A stretch of 64,000 nucleotides of DNA from Adineta steineri (taxonomy: Eukaryota > Rotifera > Eurotatoria > Adinetida > Adinetidae): positions 49,471 through 113,470 of the forward strand of contig CAJNOI010000026.1 in the NCBI GenBank assembly GCA_905250115.1, written 5' to 3'. Positions within the stretch are counted from its first letter, which is position 1. Each line of letters begins with the position of its first letter. Of this stretch, positions 10,733 through 22,786 are shown piece after piece. The notes under the pieces are model-generated. The model was not told the DNA's origin, made no database searches, and worked only from the letters and a program-made list of their open reading frames with translations. A program made the position numbers and the translations under genes.

Positions 10733-11905
10733 TTATGATTTACTACGTTTACCACTTAATCTATCACCATAAATATATTTTAAGACTGCCCAAATTCTAT
10801 AATAATCTGGAAAGGTATTTTTTCCTGTATGACGACCAGTTGAACAAACAAGAAGTGGACGTTTTGATGCTTTTACATCTTTCAGATTATTTTGTTTAAT
10901 TCTAGTGATACATTCATCTGCATTATTACTTTGATGATATCCAAATGGAAGAATTTCACAAGCAAAATTAAATTTTTCCGGTAAAACACCAGTTATATAA
11001 ATATCCGCAAAACGAAATGGTTTTTTATCATTAAGACCTTCATCAGCAAGTAATTTTCTTGTTTTAGAATTCATTAAATAACCAAAAGCTAATTAGAAGA
11101 AGAAGAAGAAAAAAATAAAAGATAATTTCTATTATAAACTAATATAAATATACTAACTAGAACAATGACGTGGATATGTTTCCCTTGGATATTCTTCATA
11201 AGTAACATAATATTGTCCCATAGTAGCATTTCGTTCTGCTTTACTTGATTCATATGCCCAACCAAAAAGAAATGTAGGTACATCTAAATTCAATTGAGCA
11301 TTAAAAAGTGGTTGTAATGAAATATTATATAAATATCGTTCGTCAATTTCATCTGATTTTGTTTTAAGTTCTCTAATAATTTCATGTAAAAGAATTGAAT
11401 TAACAAATAAATCATCGTCTGTTTTAAATATATATGTTACATTTGAACAATATTTATCTAACCAATCATATGCATGTAATTCTTTAACTGTCATTAATTT
11501 ATCATCAATAGTTAAATAAAGTATATCTTTTTCATGTTGTGCTTCATTTACTAAATCACTATAAATATTATTTCCAGTTTGATATCCAATAACAAAAAGA
11601 ATTTGAGAACGTACATTAAATACATAAGGCATTGAACCCCATGTTTCACGAATAGCTTGTCTTTCAAGAAAATGCGAACCAAAGGAAATAATAACAAATA
11701 TAAGATCAATTTTATTTGAAGAACATAATTTTGTATTATGTATTAATGGTAATCCTGCACTAACTGCATGTACATAAGCTTGTTCTTCTTCTGGTTCATT
11801 ATTCGTTAGACTAATTTGATAAGTTCCATTGAGTAGATTCCAACTAATATAACATATTATTGAAATAATGAATAGAAAAAATATTCTATTACGGCCTCGT
11901 CGCAT
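10733..11905 (-). CDS. GT31-family beta-1,3-glycosyltransferase (galactosyltransferase-like)
   Basis: Predicted Golgi type II enzyme adding Gal or GlcNAc in beta-1,3 linkage. Two exons encode about 365 residues. The N-terminus is a basic stub plus signal anchor (RNRIFFLFIISIICYISWNLL). Catalytic motifs follow in the family order: ERQAIRETWGS; FVIGYQTG (usual FLLG); DILYLTIDDKLMTVKELHAYDWL; the DxD metal-binding motif in YIFKTDDDLFVN; and YPRHCS then AFGYLMN (the family 'YPPYCSG.GYv.S' block). The family 'EDV.vG' block appears as FADIYITGVL: the catalytic-base Glu-Asp is replaced by Ala-Asp. The C-terminal part runs to a basic tail GKRSKS. Donor and acceptor specificity cannot be assigned. It is divergent from the RING gene. 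Confidence 0.87.
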
Positions 11906-12327
11906 TCTTACTGATGATGAAAATAAACTTTTAACTATTAAAAATTGTTCGAATAAAAATGCATCAACGTGTTCGTTTGTTTATAATGCATAGTTAAAGA
12001 AAAAAAAAGTACAACAGAAAAAGAAGAATTTTTTTCTTCTCCAGTTGTTTTTCTTTTCTATTCAAGGACTGCTGAAATATTAAAAAATAAACTGGATTGA
12101 TACATATACTAATCATTTACATTTTTCTGTTGTTGTTTTTCTTTTTTTTTATGAAAACGAAAACGTTTTTGTTTCTTCCGTGTTTATATGGCTATAAATC
12201 CTTTTTCTTCTACTCTTGCGATGATGCAATAACTTTAACCCGTCAGATATGTTGGTTTTTTGAGTCACATATTAGTCGACGAATATAGACGTATAAAAAC
12301 TCCGTGAAATAATTTACTTTTTTTTCA
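11906..12327. other. Divergent promoter region between GT31 and RING genes
   Basis: About 420 bp of AT-rich, poly-pyrimidine sequence. No gene recognised. Confidence 0.4.
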
Positions 12328-12832
12328 TTGTATGACAAACCTAGAGGAATCAAAATTTCCAACAAAAAAAACGAAAGAATTGTATCCATGGCAAAACATT
12401 TATCAATGGAAGATCTAATTAAAAAATACCAATATCTCCAATCAACTCGACAAGATTCACCAGGACCAGATATAAATCAAAATACATATGCAAGAAATTT
12501 AACATCTGATAATAATTCTTCGAAATATTCAAGTAAGATTTTATTAATTTATTAATTGTTCTCATAAATAATATAATCTATTCTCTATAGAATCATCTCC
12601 AATATCAAATGATAAAGTAGACGCATCTGCTTGTTCTTCTACGTCATCTAATGAATCATCATTGACTTTAACCTCTGAAGAGGCTTGTAAAGTGTGTTTA
12701 GATGCTGAAGCTAATTGTGCATTTATTGATTGTGGTCATATTGTATCATGTTTAAATTGTGCAAAATTATTAACTAGATGTCCAATATGTCGTGAAACTA
12801 TAAAACGAACATTACGCATTTACAAATCATAA
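12328..12832 (+). CDS. Small C3HC4 RING-finger protein (IAP/MUL1-type RING)
   Basis: Probable E3 ubiquitin ligase. Exon 1 ends at about 12530 and exon 2 runs from about 12591 to TAA 12830-12832. The N-terminal part is polar and disordered. The final 45 residues form a compact C-terminal RING: CKVC, CAFIDCGH, CLNC, CPIC and a short tail (RETIKRTLRIYKS). The lack of residues after the RING is typical of IAP, MUL1 and neuralized-type RINGs that dimerise through the tail. No BIR repeat or membrane segment is seen. The longest frame starts at 12328, but ATG 12388 (MAKHLSMEDLIKKYQYL) has a better context (ccATGg) and may be the true start. Substrate unknown. Confidence 0.85.
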
Positions 12833-13451
12833 CCGCAGAACTAAATGACGAGGTCATACGTCCCATCGCGTCCGGAGACACTCGTACTAATCATCAACAA
12901 TGTGCTTTTTCTCTCTTTCGCTCTTTATACGATTTCTATTAGTAATTCTTAGGCAAAGCGTATCTATGGATGTATATGTATATGTATATGTATATAACTG
13001 TATGTTTGTTTGTTGGTAGGATGTTTTTGTTCGATATTTTTCTTTTCTATTGGTAAATGATGATTTGTATTCTGTATATACAACTATGTGTATGTCTCTA
13101 TGCTTTTCTGCATCGATGCTAGAGAAAAACACCCACATATGGAGAAGAAATATGCATATAATATATCTGCTTTTTAGTCAATACTCTTTCGGATTGTTCT
13201 ACGCGACGATACTCTCTACTGTATATACAACGAGATACAAGTAGAAAAAAAAACGAAGGAAAAAATCATATCAAACGAGAGAAAGAAAAAGATAGGGGAG
13301 GAAAATCGTGTGTTGATAAGGCAACTCGAACAACTGCTCTGTTTAGTTTATTGCTACTAAACTTATATCTATTGTTTGTTAGTCGTATCTTAAGTTTGCT
13401 TATTTATTTTTTTCTTTATTATTCTCTAATAATATTTAATATTATATTACA
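12833..13451. other. Intergenic region upstream of Q/S-rich gene
   Basis: About 620 bp with a TATG/TGTA-rich run near 12970-13000 and poly-purine near 13240-13310. No gene supported on either strand. Confidence 0.4.
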
Positions 13452-15509
13452 ATGAGTACACATTATATTGGTAGTACAAATAGTGGTAATCAGTATTCTT
13501 ATAATAGTAGTAATGCTACTACTACTCAATCATATCAAAATTATAATTCAAATGCAACATCAGCATTAGGTTCACCGGGATATTCATCTTATCCTATTAA
13601 TGCTTCAAATTCACGTTCATCAAATCAACAAATTCGATTAAATGATTCATATCATTCACCACAATCATATCAATCAACTGGTGGATTCGATAGAAATACA
13701 ACTCAATATTATCAATCATCACAACCATCACCAACACCTCAAGTTCGTGCTAGTGTACGAGTACTTGGTAGTCAAGATGCATATCAATTACAAAGTTCAC
13801 CACACATAACGCAAGCTTCACCTCAACAACATCATTTTCAATTTGATTCTCGTCAACAACCAGGACGTTCAACAGGTCCAGCAGTAGTTTATCAAACACC
13901 AGGTGCTGCTCAATATACACATCATAATGTTGATCTATGGACAGAAGGTCCATCTCAAAGTACAGATCATTATGTACAGGTAATCATAAAAAAAATGTAT
14001 GAAAAACAAAACGAATACTATTTTTGTTGTTATTAAAAAATAGGCGCAACGTGTATCGGTTCGACCTGTCGCAACTGGTTCTCCTCAACAATCTCATTCG
14101 ATTTCTCCTCAACGACATCAAGATCATCTACAACAATACTATAGTCAATTGACACCTGGTATGTCTTTTTTTTATCTATCTATCACTATAACCTTCTATA
14201 GAACTTCTCCTATATAGTGAAATTAATGATAAATGACGACAGAAAGTATCTAACCTTGTGTTTTGTTTCATTTTAAGAGCAACATCAACAATTGTTACGT
14301 CAACAACAACTTCAAAGACAACAAGAACAAAATTCTTCTCTTGAACAACAGCGTCGAGTTATTGTACAACAAGTATCTCCATCATCGACTTCTTATCAAC
14401 AGCAACAACAACATCGTTCAACAGCTAATATCATTGGAGGACAACAAACTCAACAGGCACGTAGTCGATCTGAACATGATCGTCAGCGACAAAATGAACA
14501 AGGTAATATATCTGTAAAATATTTTCACAGATTTGAATAAGAATATATATTTATTTAGATGTTTTTGCCGCTCAACAACGTCAAGTAGTTATTCAAAGAA
14601 CTCAGCAACAACAACAAGAAGAAGACGATGAATTCTCACGTCCCGTTGGCATTCGAGTATATATCTATATATATTAAATATCATCTTATTTTCTTACCAC
14701 AATAAAAATGTTTATTTTAGAATCTTATGAATAAATTTGCTCCACCAGCAGCTATTCAACAACGTCATCCAAGATCAAGATCAACATCATCTCGAAATTA
14801 TTCAACTTCAAATTTTTCATCACATCCAGGTCAAGCAACAACATCTCGTACATTTACATCACATTCAATGACATATTCAGCATTACCAAAATCTCATGAA
14901 CCACCTGTCAATAGTGTTGAATATTATCAAATGTTACAACAATTTGGAAATCCTTTGGCAAATATTCAACAAGCCGTAGCTCCACCACATATTCAACATC
15001 AACAAGCTGGTGCTGGTCTATTACGTGATCGATTTACAACAGGATCACTCTCCGAAGATTTCAGTCGACCACAAATTGTTAATCGACAACCACCACAAAA
15101 ACAACAACAACAAATACAACGACAAACAAGTAATGAAGGTGCCAGTACTTTATTATCATTACGCGATCAATATATGAATCGAGCTAAGGAAGCATCAAAA
15201 AGCGATCTACCAGCAGCACAACCTTTTAATATCTCACGAACAATTGTTGGTGAAGATATTCCTCGACCAAAACAAGCACCTCAACCTCCTCTACAACTAC
15301 AACCTGCACCACAAGTCCTTCAAAAACAATCTGACTCTGCACCACAAATCCCTCAACAACAACAACCTGCATCTACACCACAAATATCTGAACAAGAACA
15401 ACCACAAACACAAGATGAAAATGTTGAACAACAAGCAACTTCATTTGAAGGTGTACCACCTTCTACTGATGATGCTGCCGATACTGAACCTGGAACATCA
15501 TCATTTTAA
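13452..15509 (+). CDS. Gln/Ser/Pro-rich intrinsically disordered protein
   Basis: I do not recognise a family. Five exons with good GT-AG junctions (introns near 13979, 14159, 14502, 14656) give about 590 residues. The first exon is Tyr/Ser/Asn/Gln-rich (prion-like), the middle has a Gln-rich block likely to form coiled coil (LLRQQQLQRQQEQNSSLEQQ), and the last exon is Ser/Arg then Gln/Pro-rich (RSRSTSSRNYSTSNFSS). Islands that look more ordered are DEFSRPVGIRNLMNKFAPP and LLSLRDQYMNRAKEASKSDL followed by FNISRTIVGEDIPRP. The composition suggests an RNA-binding or cytoskeletal scaffold protein, but no domain supports that. The 3' end lacks obvious truncation. Confidence 0.75.
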
Positions 15510-16338
15510 TTCGTCTTGTATCAAATCATTTATTCTAACCTTAATATCGCCTACCCATATTCATATATTATAAAAGATCGAATGATATTCGTGTGTACGT
15601 ATAGAATAACAGTATATACATATATATATATATATGTATTTATATAAATCATTATGTTTTGTTAGCTCAACGATATTATGCAGCAATACATATGTCCTAC
15701 ATCATTTACCTTATTTTTTTTTGTCTAACCCATTTAAAAAAACAAATGCATGAATATGTGTGGATACATAATTCAATTAGTTTTTATCTTTATTTTAATC
15801 TTAGAAAAATAAAATTTTAACTTTTAATAAAAAAGTATTTTCTATTAATTATAATAATAATAATAGATTATGTAGTACACATATAATACATACTTAACAT
15901 ATATATATATATATATATATATGAATTGTAGAGAAAAAGCTTTGGATAACTATAAATAGTAATCTGTCAACATTGATATTTATCTTTTAGATAATATAAA
16001 TCTATAAGATAAAAGGCAATAGATAATTACCTTGGTTCAAAGAATTTCTGTCTATTTATTAGTAAATCATTGTGATTTTTCTCCTTCCATTGATGCGCAA
16101 TAGAACTTATTCGCTATTCGATATATATTGATCTAGAGAGGTTGAATAACAATGTTTGTATATGTGTATCTGCAGGCATTTTGTCAAGGAGAAAACAACA
16201 GTAATTGTAGATTTCTTATCAAACAAAAGAAGACTTACAAAAATCCTACACACGATTTACAAGTATTTATTTATATATTGTCATATATATCCATATGTAC
16301 ATATTTTAGTAACGAAAATTATTTAATAACATTCTTTT
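15510..16338. other. Convergent intergenic region with AT microsatellites
   Basis: The 3' flanks of the Q/S-rich gene and the small minus-strand gene. Contains (TA)n runs near 15617-15636 and 15899-15922. No gene seen. Confidence 0.5.
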
Positions 16339-16740
16339 TCACGATTGGTATTTATATCGATAACATTCTTCTAATTTATTTTTATCAAATCGTTGTTGAT
16401 TTGTACGAATAAATGTAATTCCTGCTTGTATTAAATGATAAAATGTTTCTTCAAGATGACCATCACGTAATGAACGTACAGAAAAATGTTTAAAAATCAA
16501 TAAAAAATCTTCATAAATAGTTTCATCGTGTTTTCCTGTTATAAGATCAGTAACAATAGTACTTAATTTTGCAAGATCATTTTTATTAACTATTTCGGAT
16601 GAAATCTTTTGAAGTGATTGTTGATGATTAGATGAATTATTAATATCATTATTTTGAAGAAGAAGTGGATTTGGTTGAGTAGAAAGTGATAAAGCAGCTA
16701 TAATTTTAGTTAATTTACGTTTTGTTCGTGATTTTGGCAT
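16339..16740 (-). CDS. Hypothetical 133-aa protein
   Basis: Unrecognised single-exon frame from ATG 16740 to TGA 16339. The N-terminus is basic (MPKSRTKRKLTKIIAALSLS); the middle is Asn/Ser/Gln-rich; the C-terminal half looks helical and ordered: NDLAKLSTIVTDLITGKHDETIYEDFLLIFKHFSVRSLRDGHLEETFYHLIQAG. The first residues resemble the start of the TPR-SET protein (MPKSRSKIKKTI), which may be chance. It is divergent from URB1. Codon use matches local genes. The helical part might be an armadillo/HEAT-like or NOL-type segment, but I would not name it. Confidence 0.6.
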   Translation of the reverse strand: MPKSRTKRKLTKIIAALSLSTQPNPLLLQNNDINNSSNHQQSLQKISSEIVNKNDLAKLSTIVTDLITGKHDETIYEDFLLIFKHFSVRSLRDGHLEETFYHLIQAGITFIRTNQQRFDKNKLEECYRYKYQS

Positions 16741-17312
16741 TGTTTACTATTCTATGCAGATATTAGATTGAGCTTAAATCTAAATCATGATGAAATTTAT
16801 TTATTAAGTTTTTTTCTGTCTTTATCAGGATTTTATATTTTCCTTGATTGAAATTATTTATTAAGTACATATATCTGACCCATAACGGAATTCCAATTTT
16901 CAATAGATTTTTTTAAATCTATTTCTGCTATTCATCCCATTTTATAATTCTACTAATAAGATTAATTAAGGTATCTCTGATCTGATCATATCGCAATTCT
17001 GTATCTTGATTATATTCTGCTTATAATATGAGGTATCTATTTGCATATATGTTATCCGAATGTATAGATTTACATTTTAGGAAAATATTGGACATTTTAA
17101 ATTAACTTCTATCTGTTGAGATTTATATTTTTATCTTTAATAACAGAATTTATTTAAAATAAATTATTTATGCATTTTGTTCTCATATCGTTTTTCTATT
17201 CGTTAAAAGATTGATCCAATAGTATAGTTTATATTCTTTTCGAGTTTCGACTCGATTTTTAACTTAGAATTTCTATAATACGAGCTATAAAAATCTAATT
17301 ATTAATTTTTAG
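16741..17312. other. Divergent promoter region upstream of URB1
   Basis: About 570 bp of AT-rich sequence. No gene, repeat or clear TATA box identified. Confidence 0.4.
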
Positions 17313-20300
17313 ATGGGTATTAAACGTAAAATTGAAGAAAATGATATTGAATCAGAGAAAAAAACTAAAAAAGATGAAATATTTCCAATTGAAACATTTG
17401 TTAAAAATTTAAAAGATCCGGAAAGTAGTTTTTTAGGTAAATATAATTCCTTTTTAAATTGTTAATAGAATACTAATTTTTCTCCTTATATATATATCTT
17501 AGCATTAAGTGAATTCAATGAACATGTACGTCAATTATCATCACAAGAAAAACTTGGTGAACTTATAGAAAATATTCTTCTAAGTTTAAAATCAAATCTA
17601 GATGATGTACTTCCACTTATTACAGAAGAAAAACGTAAAACAAGTGAGGTAAGAAAAATAACACTTCTTTTAGTTTGTGTTTCACTGAATCGGAAGAGAT
17701 AATTTTCTAAAATCCAATCTAATACATTCTCAGAGTAAACATTTCTTATTATGCCATTTTAGAATACAACACTTTATCGTTTTTTAACAACATTAATGGA
17801 ATATTTTTCAACGAAAAATTATTCAACATTATCTGAACTTATTATGAAAAGATTTCTATCAATAAGTAGTTCAATTCATACTATCTATTTCATGTTATCT
17901 AGTCATAGTACAGCAAGTATGTGTATATATTTTTATTTGAAATATATATAGAGAAGTTTTTCTTTTAGGTCATTTGAAAGTTACATTACGTTTTTTATTA
18001 TCTATGGTTCAACAAAATGAATATTATGCTCGATCAATTTTTTCTTTAATTGATTTTAAACGACCATGTTGGAAATCATTATTAAAGCGACGTGACATTC
18101 GAGTAGATTTAATAAATATTTTTTTCTCTCTTGAAAAACTGTTTTTATTTAGGATTCGGAAGATGTACGGTATTGGGTTATAAAATTCTTTTTTTCACCA
18201 TTAGTTTATCAACATATTGATACAATACGAAATTTAATCAAGGAACATGGTACATTATTTTTCTATAATTCAAAAATAAATTTTGTCTTAAAATATTATT
18301 CTATAGATATTTTTCATGAAATTTTCTATGGACTTGTTAATGATTCTCGCAATACCGTAGAATTTATTCTTGATGAAATTCGTACAAATGTAAATATAAA
18401 CAAATATTCTAATTGAAATTAAATTCATTTATTTCTTGAATATAGATAATAATGGTTCCAGGAGTAACAAAAACGGATAAAATTCATTTATTTGATGATC
18501 GAAATTTGAAATCACTTATTCGTTTATATAATTGGACTGGTCAACAGAAACAAAAAGATTTAGTTCGAACAAAAAAGAAAAAAGAAAAATTAGAAGAATC
18601 ATTAGATTTAGAAGATGAAGAAGTAATAATATATTTATTTTAACATAAAAAAAATAAACTATTGAATTTAGATGGAAGTAGAAGATAATAATGATCGAGA
18701 TGAAGTTCGACGAATAGTTCATACATTTATGATGATTATATTGAATTCAAGAAATTATGGAATTAATTTTTTTGATACTAATTTTGGAAGTACAACAAAG
18801 TAAGAATTTATTTTTAGAGCATATGAAATTTAACTGTCATTCGAAAAAATACCGTACCCCCTACGGTAAAATTTTGCCATTTGGTCGGAAAGATATTGAA
18901 GAGTTGACTCTGATGATTATTTGAGAAGTGAGCATTGCTTCGAACTAAGGTGTCTTAGATAAATCGTCATGTTGATATATGCATATACTAACTAAAATAT
19001 TCTAATAGTGAATTGTGAGAAGGTTCATCATGGTAGTAACTCTCAGAATTGCATCTACAGATCATTTTATACTTACCTTCTTTTTTTAGAAATTCAAATC
19101 CAATCATTCTAAAAGTTATAACAAATCTCTCCAATCATTTTCTCACTGATGAATATGCATCGAATTTAATTGTGACTTGTCTAACAACTTGTCCTGATCT
19201 TCTTCAACCGTAAGTATAATCATATACTTTCATTATAAATCTAAATAATTTCTTTTTTTTTATAGATTTTTTAAACTAATATCACATGAATATATTAGTA
19301 TACGTTCAAAAAACCTTTCTGGAACATTAGAATTTCTTTGTGAAGTTATTCAACAACAAAAACCATTGAATTCATGGCTTGAAATATTTCAAACAACATC
19401 AGATTCAATTAAATTAACTGATATATTAATTAATTTAACATTACCAATGGAAATAATGAATAAATTTGATCAAGTTATTTTAAAAAATTCTGATTCAACA
19501 ATTCAATTGATATCGATGAAATTTCTTTCAATGATATTAGAAAGAGTTAAAGAAGCATTAAATATTCTTACGAATGTTTCATTAGCTTGTGAGAAAATTA
19601 GTGCACTTGAAGCTTACCAACAAGCTATTTTAAGAGTAAGTTTAATATATTAAATAATCATTGCATGAAAATCTTGCAATATATCTAAAACTAAACGTTT
19701 ATATATATTTTAGTATATTCCAAAACCTGATCATTTTTGTGATTCATTAAATCTTTTGAAAACGACTGATTCAACAACATCTGATTTACATCATTCAATT
19801 AGTCAATATATAAATTTATTAAAATTATATTCATCATCATGTTTTATGTCAATGTCAGCAATGAATATAAATCTTGATATACTTTTAACAAATTCTATAT
19901 TGAATTTATTATCATTCTTTAAAGAAATTTTATTAAAAAATGATATGAATGATAATTTAATTGAAAATTATTTTCAATGTATTAGAAATATTCTTAATTA
20001 TAGAGAATCAATCGATGATGCTGTATGGGCAAGACATGTATGTATTAAATATTCCTACAAATAATAAGCCTCTCTGTAATATTCTCGATCTTTTTGTGGT
20101 TATATATGTAGATAATATCGAGTATTTTCTAAGATATATTTTAAAAGAATGGTTCACTACGAATAAGCTCTCGAGCAAGTTGCAGACACAACTCTGACAG
20201 TTCAGAATTTTTTATCTTACACATAGCACAAGAGTTTACATAATCATATCTATAGTGTGTAAAGATCCTTATGATTGCAACTGTAGAAGATACAGGCCAC

Positions 20301-22686
20301 AATACAAATACGAATTCTCACGCGTTAGATGGCTTACTGTCTCTTTGCCAATTACCGTAAGTCCAGTGGATTTTCGTCCACTGTTATAACACAAAATTAG
20401 TGTAAAATGTACGTGTCAAATTAACCTAATATTATCAAAATAAGCATATTATAGTCTAAACTCCTCGATATAGTTACCAGGCACTATTTTTATACATATG
20501 TAATAACATAATGACACTGGCGAATTTTGGAAATCCCCGTTAGATCAAATGAAGTTTTCATGACGCTTTAAAACGTCACCGGGCCGAAAAGGTTAATGTC
20601 ACTTGATAGATTGTACGAATTTATGCTAAAAAGAATAGGTTACTAGATTTACATGTGGAGTAATCTATGAATGTTTGCAAGTTATCCTTCAACATATTTA
20701 ACTGTTCGAAATATGGAGTGGCTTATTATAGCTGTAGTACTTATTAAAATGTTTTATTTTATTTTAATTTGTCTAGAATAAAGAACTTGAATGTACACCA
20801 CTTCGAATGTTATTTAAATTAGGAAAACAATTCAAACAGTTTGATCAAATATCTGAACATCTCGCTTCGGTAAAAATCTTCTTTTTGTAAAATACAAAAA
20901 AAATTAAATTTATTCTTTTAAGATTATAGTTAAGCTTTCATCAATGATTAATAATAATTATCAAGAATTAATCATTTGGTTTTATACATGGTTAAAATTA
21001 GGAAATAGTGAAAAGATTGAACAATTTCTATCAAATTTGATTGAAAAAATTATTTTAAATCCTTATCCACTTCTTGAAAAAACAATTAAAGATAGCGGGT
21101 AATTGAAATTATTATTATTAGTTTCTGTTTTAATATTAAAATTATTTTTTAAAGGTATAGTTTAATGATTTATTCAGCTCTTGATACAATTCAATATTCT
21201 AAAGAAGGTTAGATAGAATTAAATAATTATTTAATAGAATATTATTTTCAATTTAGATATTTCAAATGAAATTGATGAATATTTATGTGATGTTGTATTT
21301 CAAATATATATCGGACAATTAAATCAACCAACAGATAAAGTTCATCAACATTTACGAAAAGTTTATTTGAAAAATAAGAAAAATATGAAAATTTATCAAT
21401 TATTTAATGTTATATCTACATTAAATAAACAAAATGAAGTATGTTAATGATTATATATTGAATTCTATACACATATATGTTTGTTTTCTAGATTCTAATG
21501 AATGAAATCAGTCATATTGCAAAATCAATTCTTTCAAATATTGATCTCGAAAAAGGTCCAGATAATATACAAATAAATTTAGCAATTAAATTAAATATCT
21601 TTAAAATATTTCTATTACAAGTAAGATATTACAATACTTTGTAGTACTAATTCGATCCAATGAGTTTTAGTTATAGATAGAAAGAGTCTTTCGTTATTCT
21701 CTATAGTAAAAAATACGAAATTAAAAATAGATATTTTCTCATAGATAAATATTATGACATTTGCAGAAGATTAGTATTTATTTTGCATATTTAAAACGAC
21801 CTGTAAGCATAACACTGTGATATAAATCGACAATTTAAATTTCATTTAATATTAAGGAAACGGTAGTAATGCTAATTAAAGCAAGCCCTACTTTAATGTC
21901 TTAAGCATGGTTAACAAGTTTCAGAGATATGATTTCACTACATATCTGAATTGAATCATTCATTTTTCATTTCTTCGATTGTGCATTTGTAAATATGAGT
22001 GATCAGATGAGATGAAAACCGATTAACTTAGGCCTCTATTTGCAAATACTGAGTTGCAAAACAGTTCATACCAAGGCATGACTTTATTCTTATTGTAAAT
22101 TATCAAATTTTATTTACTCTACTTGTTCATATAATTGAAAAGATGATTTATTAATCTTCGATCAGAATTAAACGTTTTACATATAAACCATAAATCTATG
22201 TAGCATACCATTTGTGATTGCAGAATCTTCTAAATTCATGTTTTTTTGTATGACATAATTTTCAAGGATCCCGAAAGATGCGTTTTGTTTCCGAACTCCC
22301 ATCTGCAAACTTCTTATACCCGATTATCAAGAAGAGATCTATAGCCCAATTATTAAATATATTATCTTAATATTTTTCTAGGAAAGTGATACTTCAAGAT
22401 TAATTGCTGAAATGATTCAATGTTTGAATATTGCTCTTCTGCTTAAAGATCCTCATCGTTCATTTGAAATTCTATTCGATACAGCTATTGAACATATTCA
22501 ATCGTATTCATTATTATCAAGTGAAAATATTGACATAATTCCATTAATTTGTCAACTTATAAATGGACTTAATATGACACATCAAACAACAAAATCACTT
22601 CAACATTCAAAAATTTTATTAAAATGTCTTGAATATCAACCAAATAATTATCATCTCATTTATTTTACATCGAATTATTTATCTTT
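17313..22686 (+). CDS. URB1: URB1/NPA1 ribosome biogenesis factor (3' end lost in assembly gap)
   Basis: Nucleolar HEAT-like scaffold needed for early 60S pre-ribosome assembly (yeast Npa1). More than a dozen exons encode the N-terminal half, roughly 950 residues against about 2,270 in human. Diagnostic matches to human URB1: start MGIKRKIEE; VETFVKNLKDP-like opening; KIHLFDDRNLKSLIRLYNW (human KVRFFTGQLLNHIASLYNW); VRRIVHTFMMIILNSRNYGINFFD (human VRELVHNFLMDLCCSLKHGINFYD); CLTTCPDLLQPFFKL (human ILKVCPDLLNKYFKE). An acidic/Lys linker (KKKKEKLEESLDLEDEE) lies between. Most introns are about 50-60 bp, but three are long: 18800-19089, 20038-20776 and 21621-22381. The frame is open up to the Ns, so the C-terminal half is missing from the assembly, not truncated biologically. 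Orthology is based on motif recall. Confidence 0.85.
18850..18868. repeat. Perfect 7-bp-stem hairpin in URB1 long intron
   Basis: TACCGTACCCCCTACGGTA: two 7-bp arms around a 5-nt C loop. It is followed about 15 nt downstream by GGTCGGAAAG, a motif that recurs near other palindromes in this window (10224, 20580). Confidence 0.4.
20331..20404 (+). repeat. Diverged interspersed repeat, copy 2 (URB1 intron), with internal hairpin
   Basis: Homologous to 8549-8646 in opposite orientation. It contains CAGTGGATTTTCGTCCACTG (20364-20383), an exact 7-bp stem around TTTTCG. A CACTA at 20155 and TAGTG near 20399 bracket about 250 bp, but the subterminal sequences do not match and no target duplication is visible, so element limits are unknown. 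Confidence 0.6.
20561..20578. repeat. 18-bp near-palindrome in the same URB1 intron
   Basis: TGACGCTTTAAAACGTCA has one mismatched pair. It is directly followed by CCGGGCCGAAAAGG, resembling the motif after the 10196 palindrome. Confidence 0.3.
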
Positions 22687-22786
22687 NNNNNNNNNNNNNN
22701 NNNNNNNNNNNNNNNNNNNNNNNNNNNNNNNNNNNNNNNNNNNNNNNNNNNNNNNNNNNNNNNNNNNNNNNNNNNNNNNNNNNNNN
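22687..22786. other. 100-N scaffold gap
   Basis: Exactly 100 N, the conventional size for an unknown gap. It removes the 3' half of URB1 and the 3' exons of ammonium transporter copy 1. Confidence 0.95.

Noticed and set aside
18950-19050. Possible C/D-box snoRNA in a URB1 intron (TGATGAT near 18914)
   Set aside because: No matching D box with terminal stem could be found; a C-box-like heptamer alone is weak.
20155-20404. CACTA...TAGTG ends suggesting a CACTA transposon
   Set aside because: Beyond five bases the termini do not match and no 2-3-bp target duplication is visible; such pentamers are common.
20718-20733. GGCTTATTATAGCTG resembling the start of the bdelloid spliced leader (GGCTTATTACAACTTACC as I recall)
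   Set aside because: Only the first ten or so bases agree, there is no donor site or Sm site after it, and it lies inside a URB1 intron.
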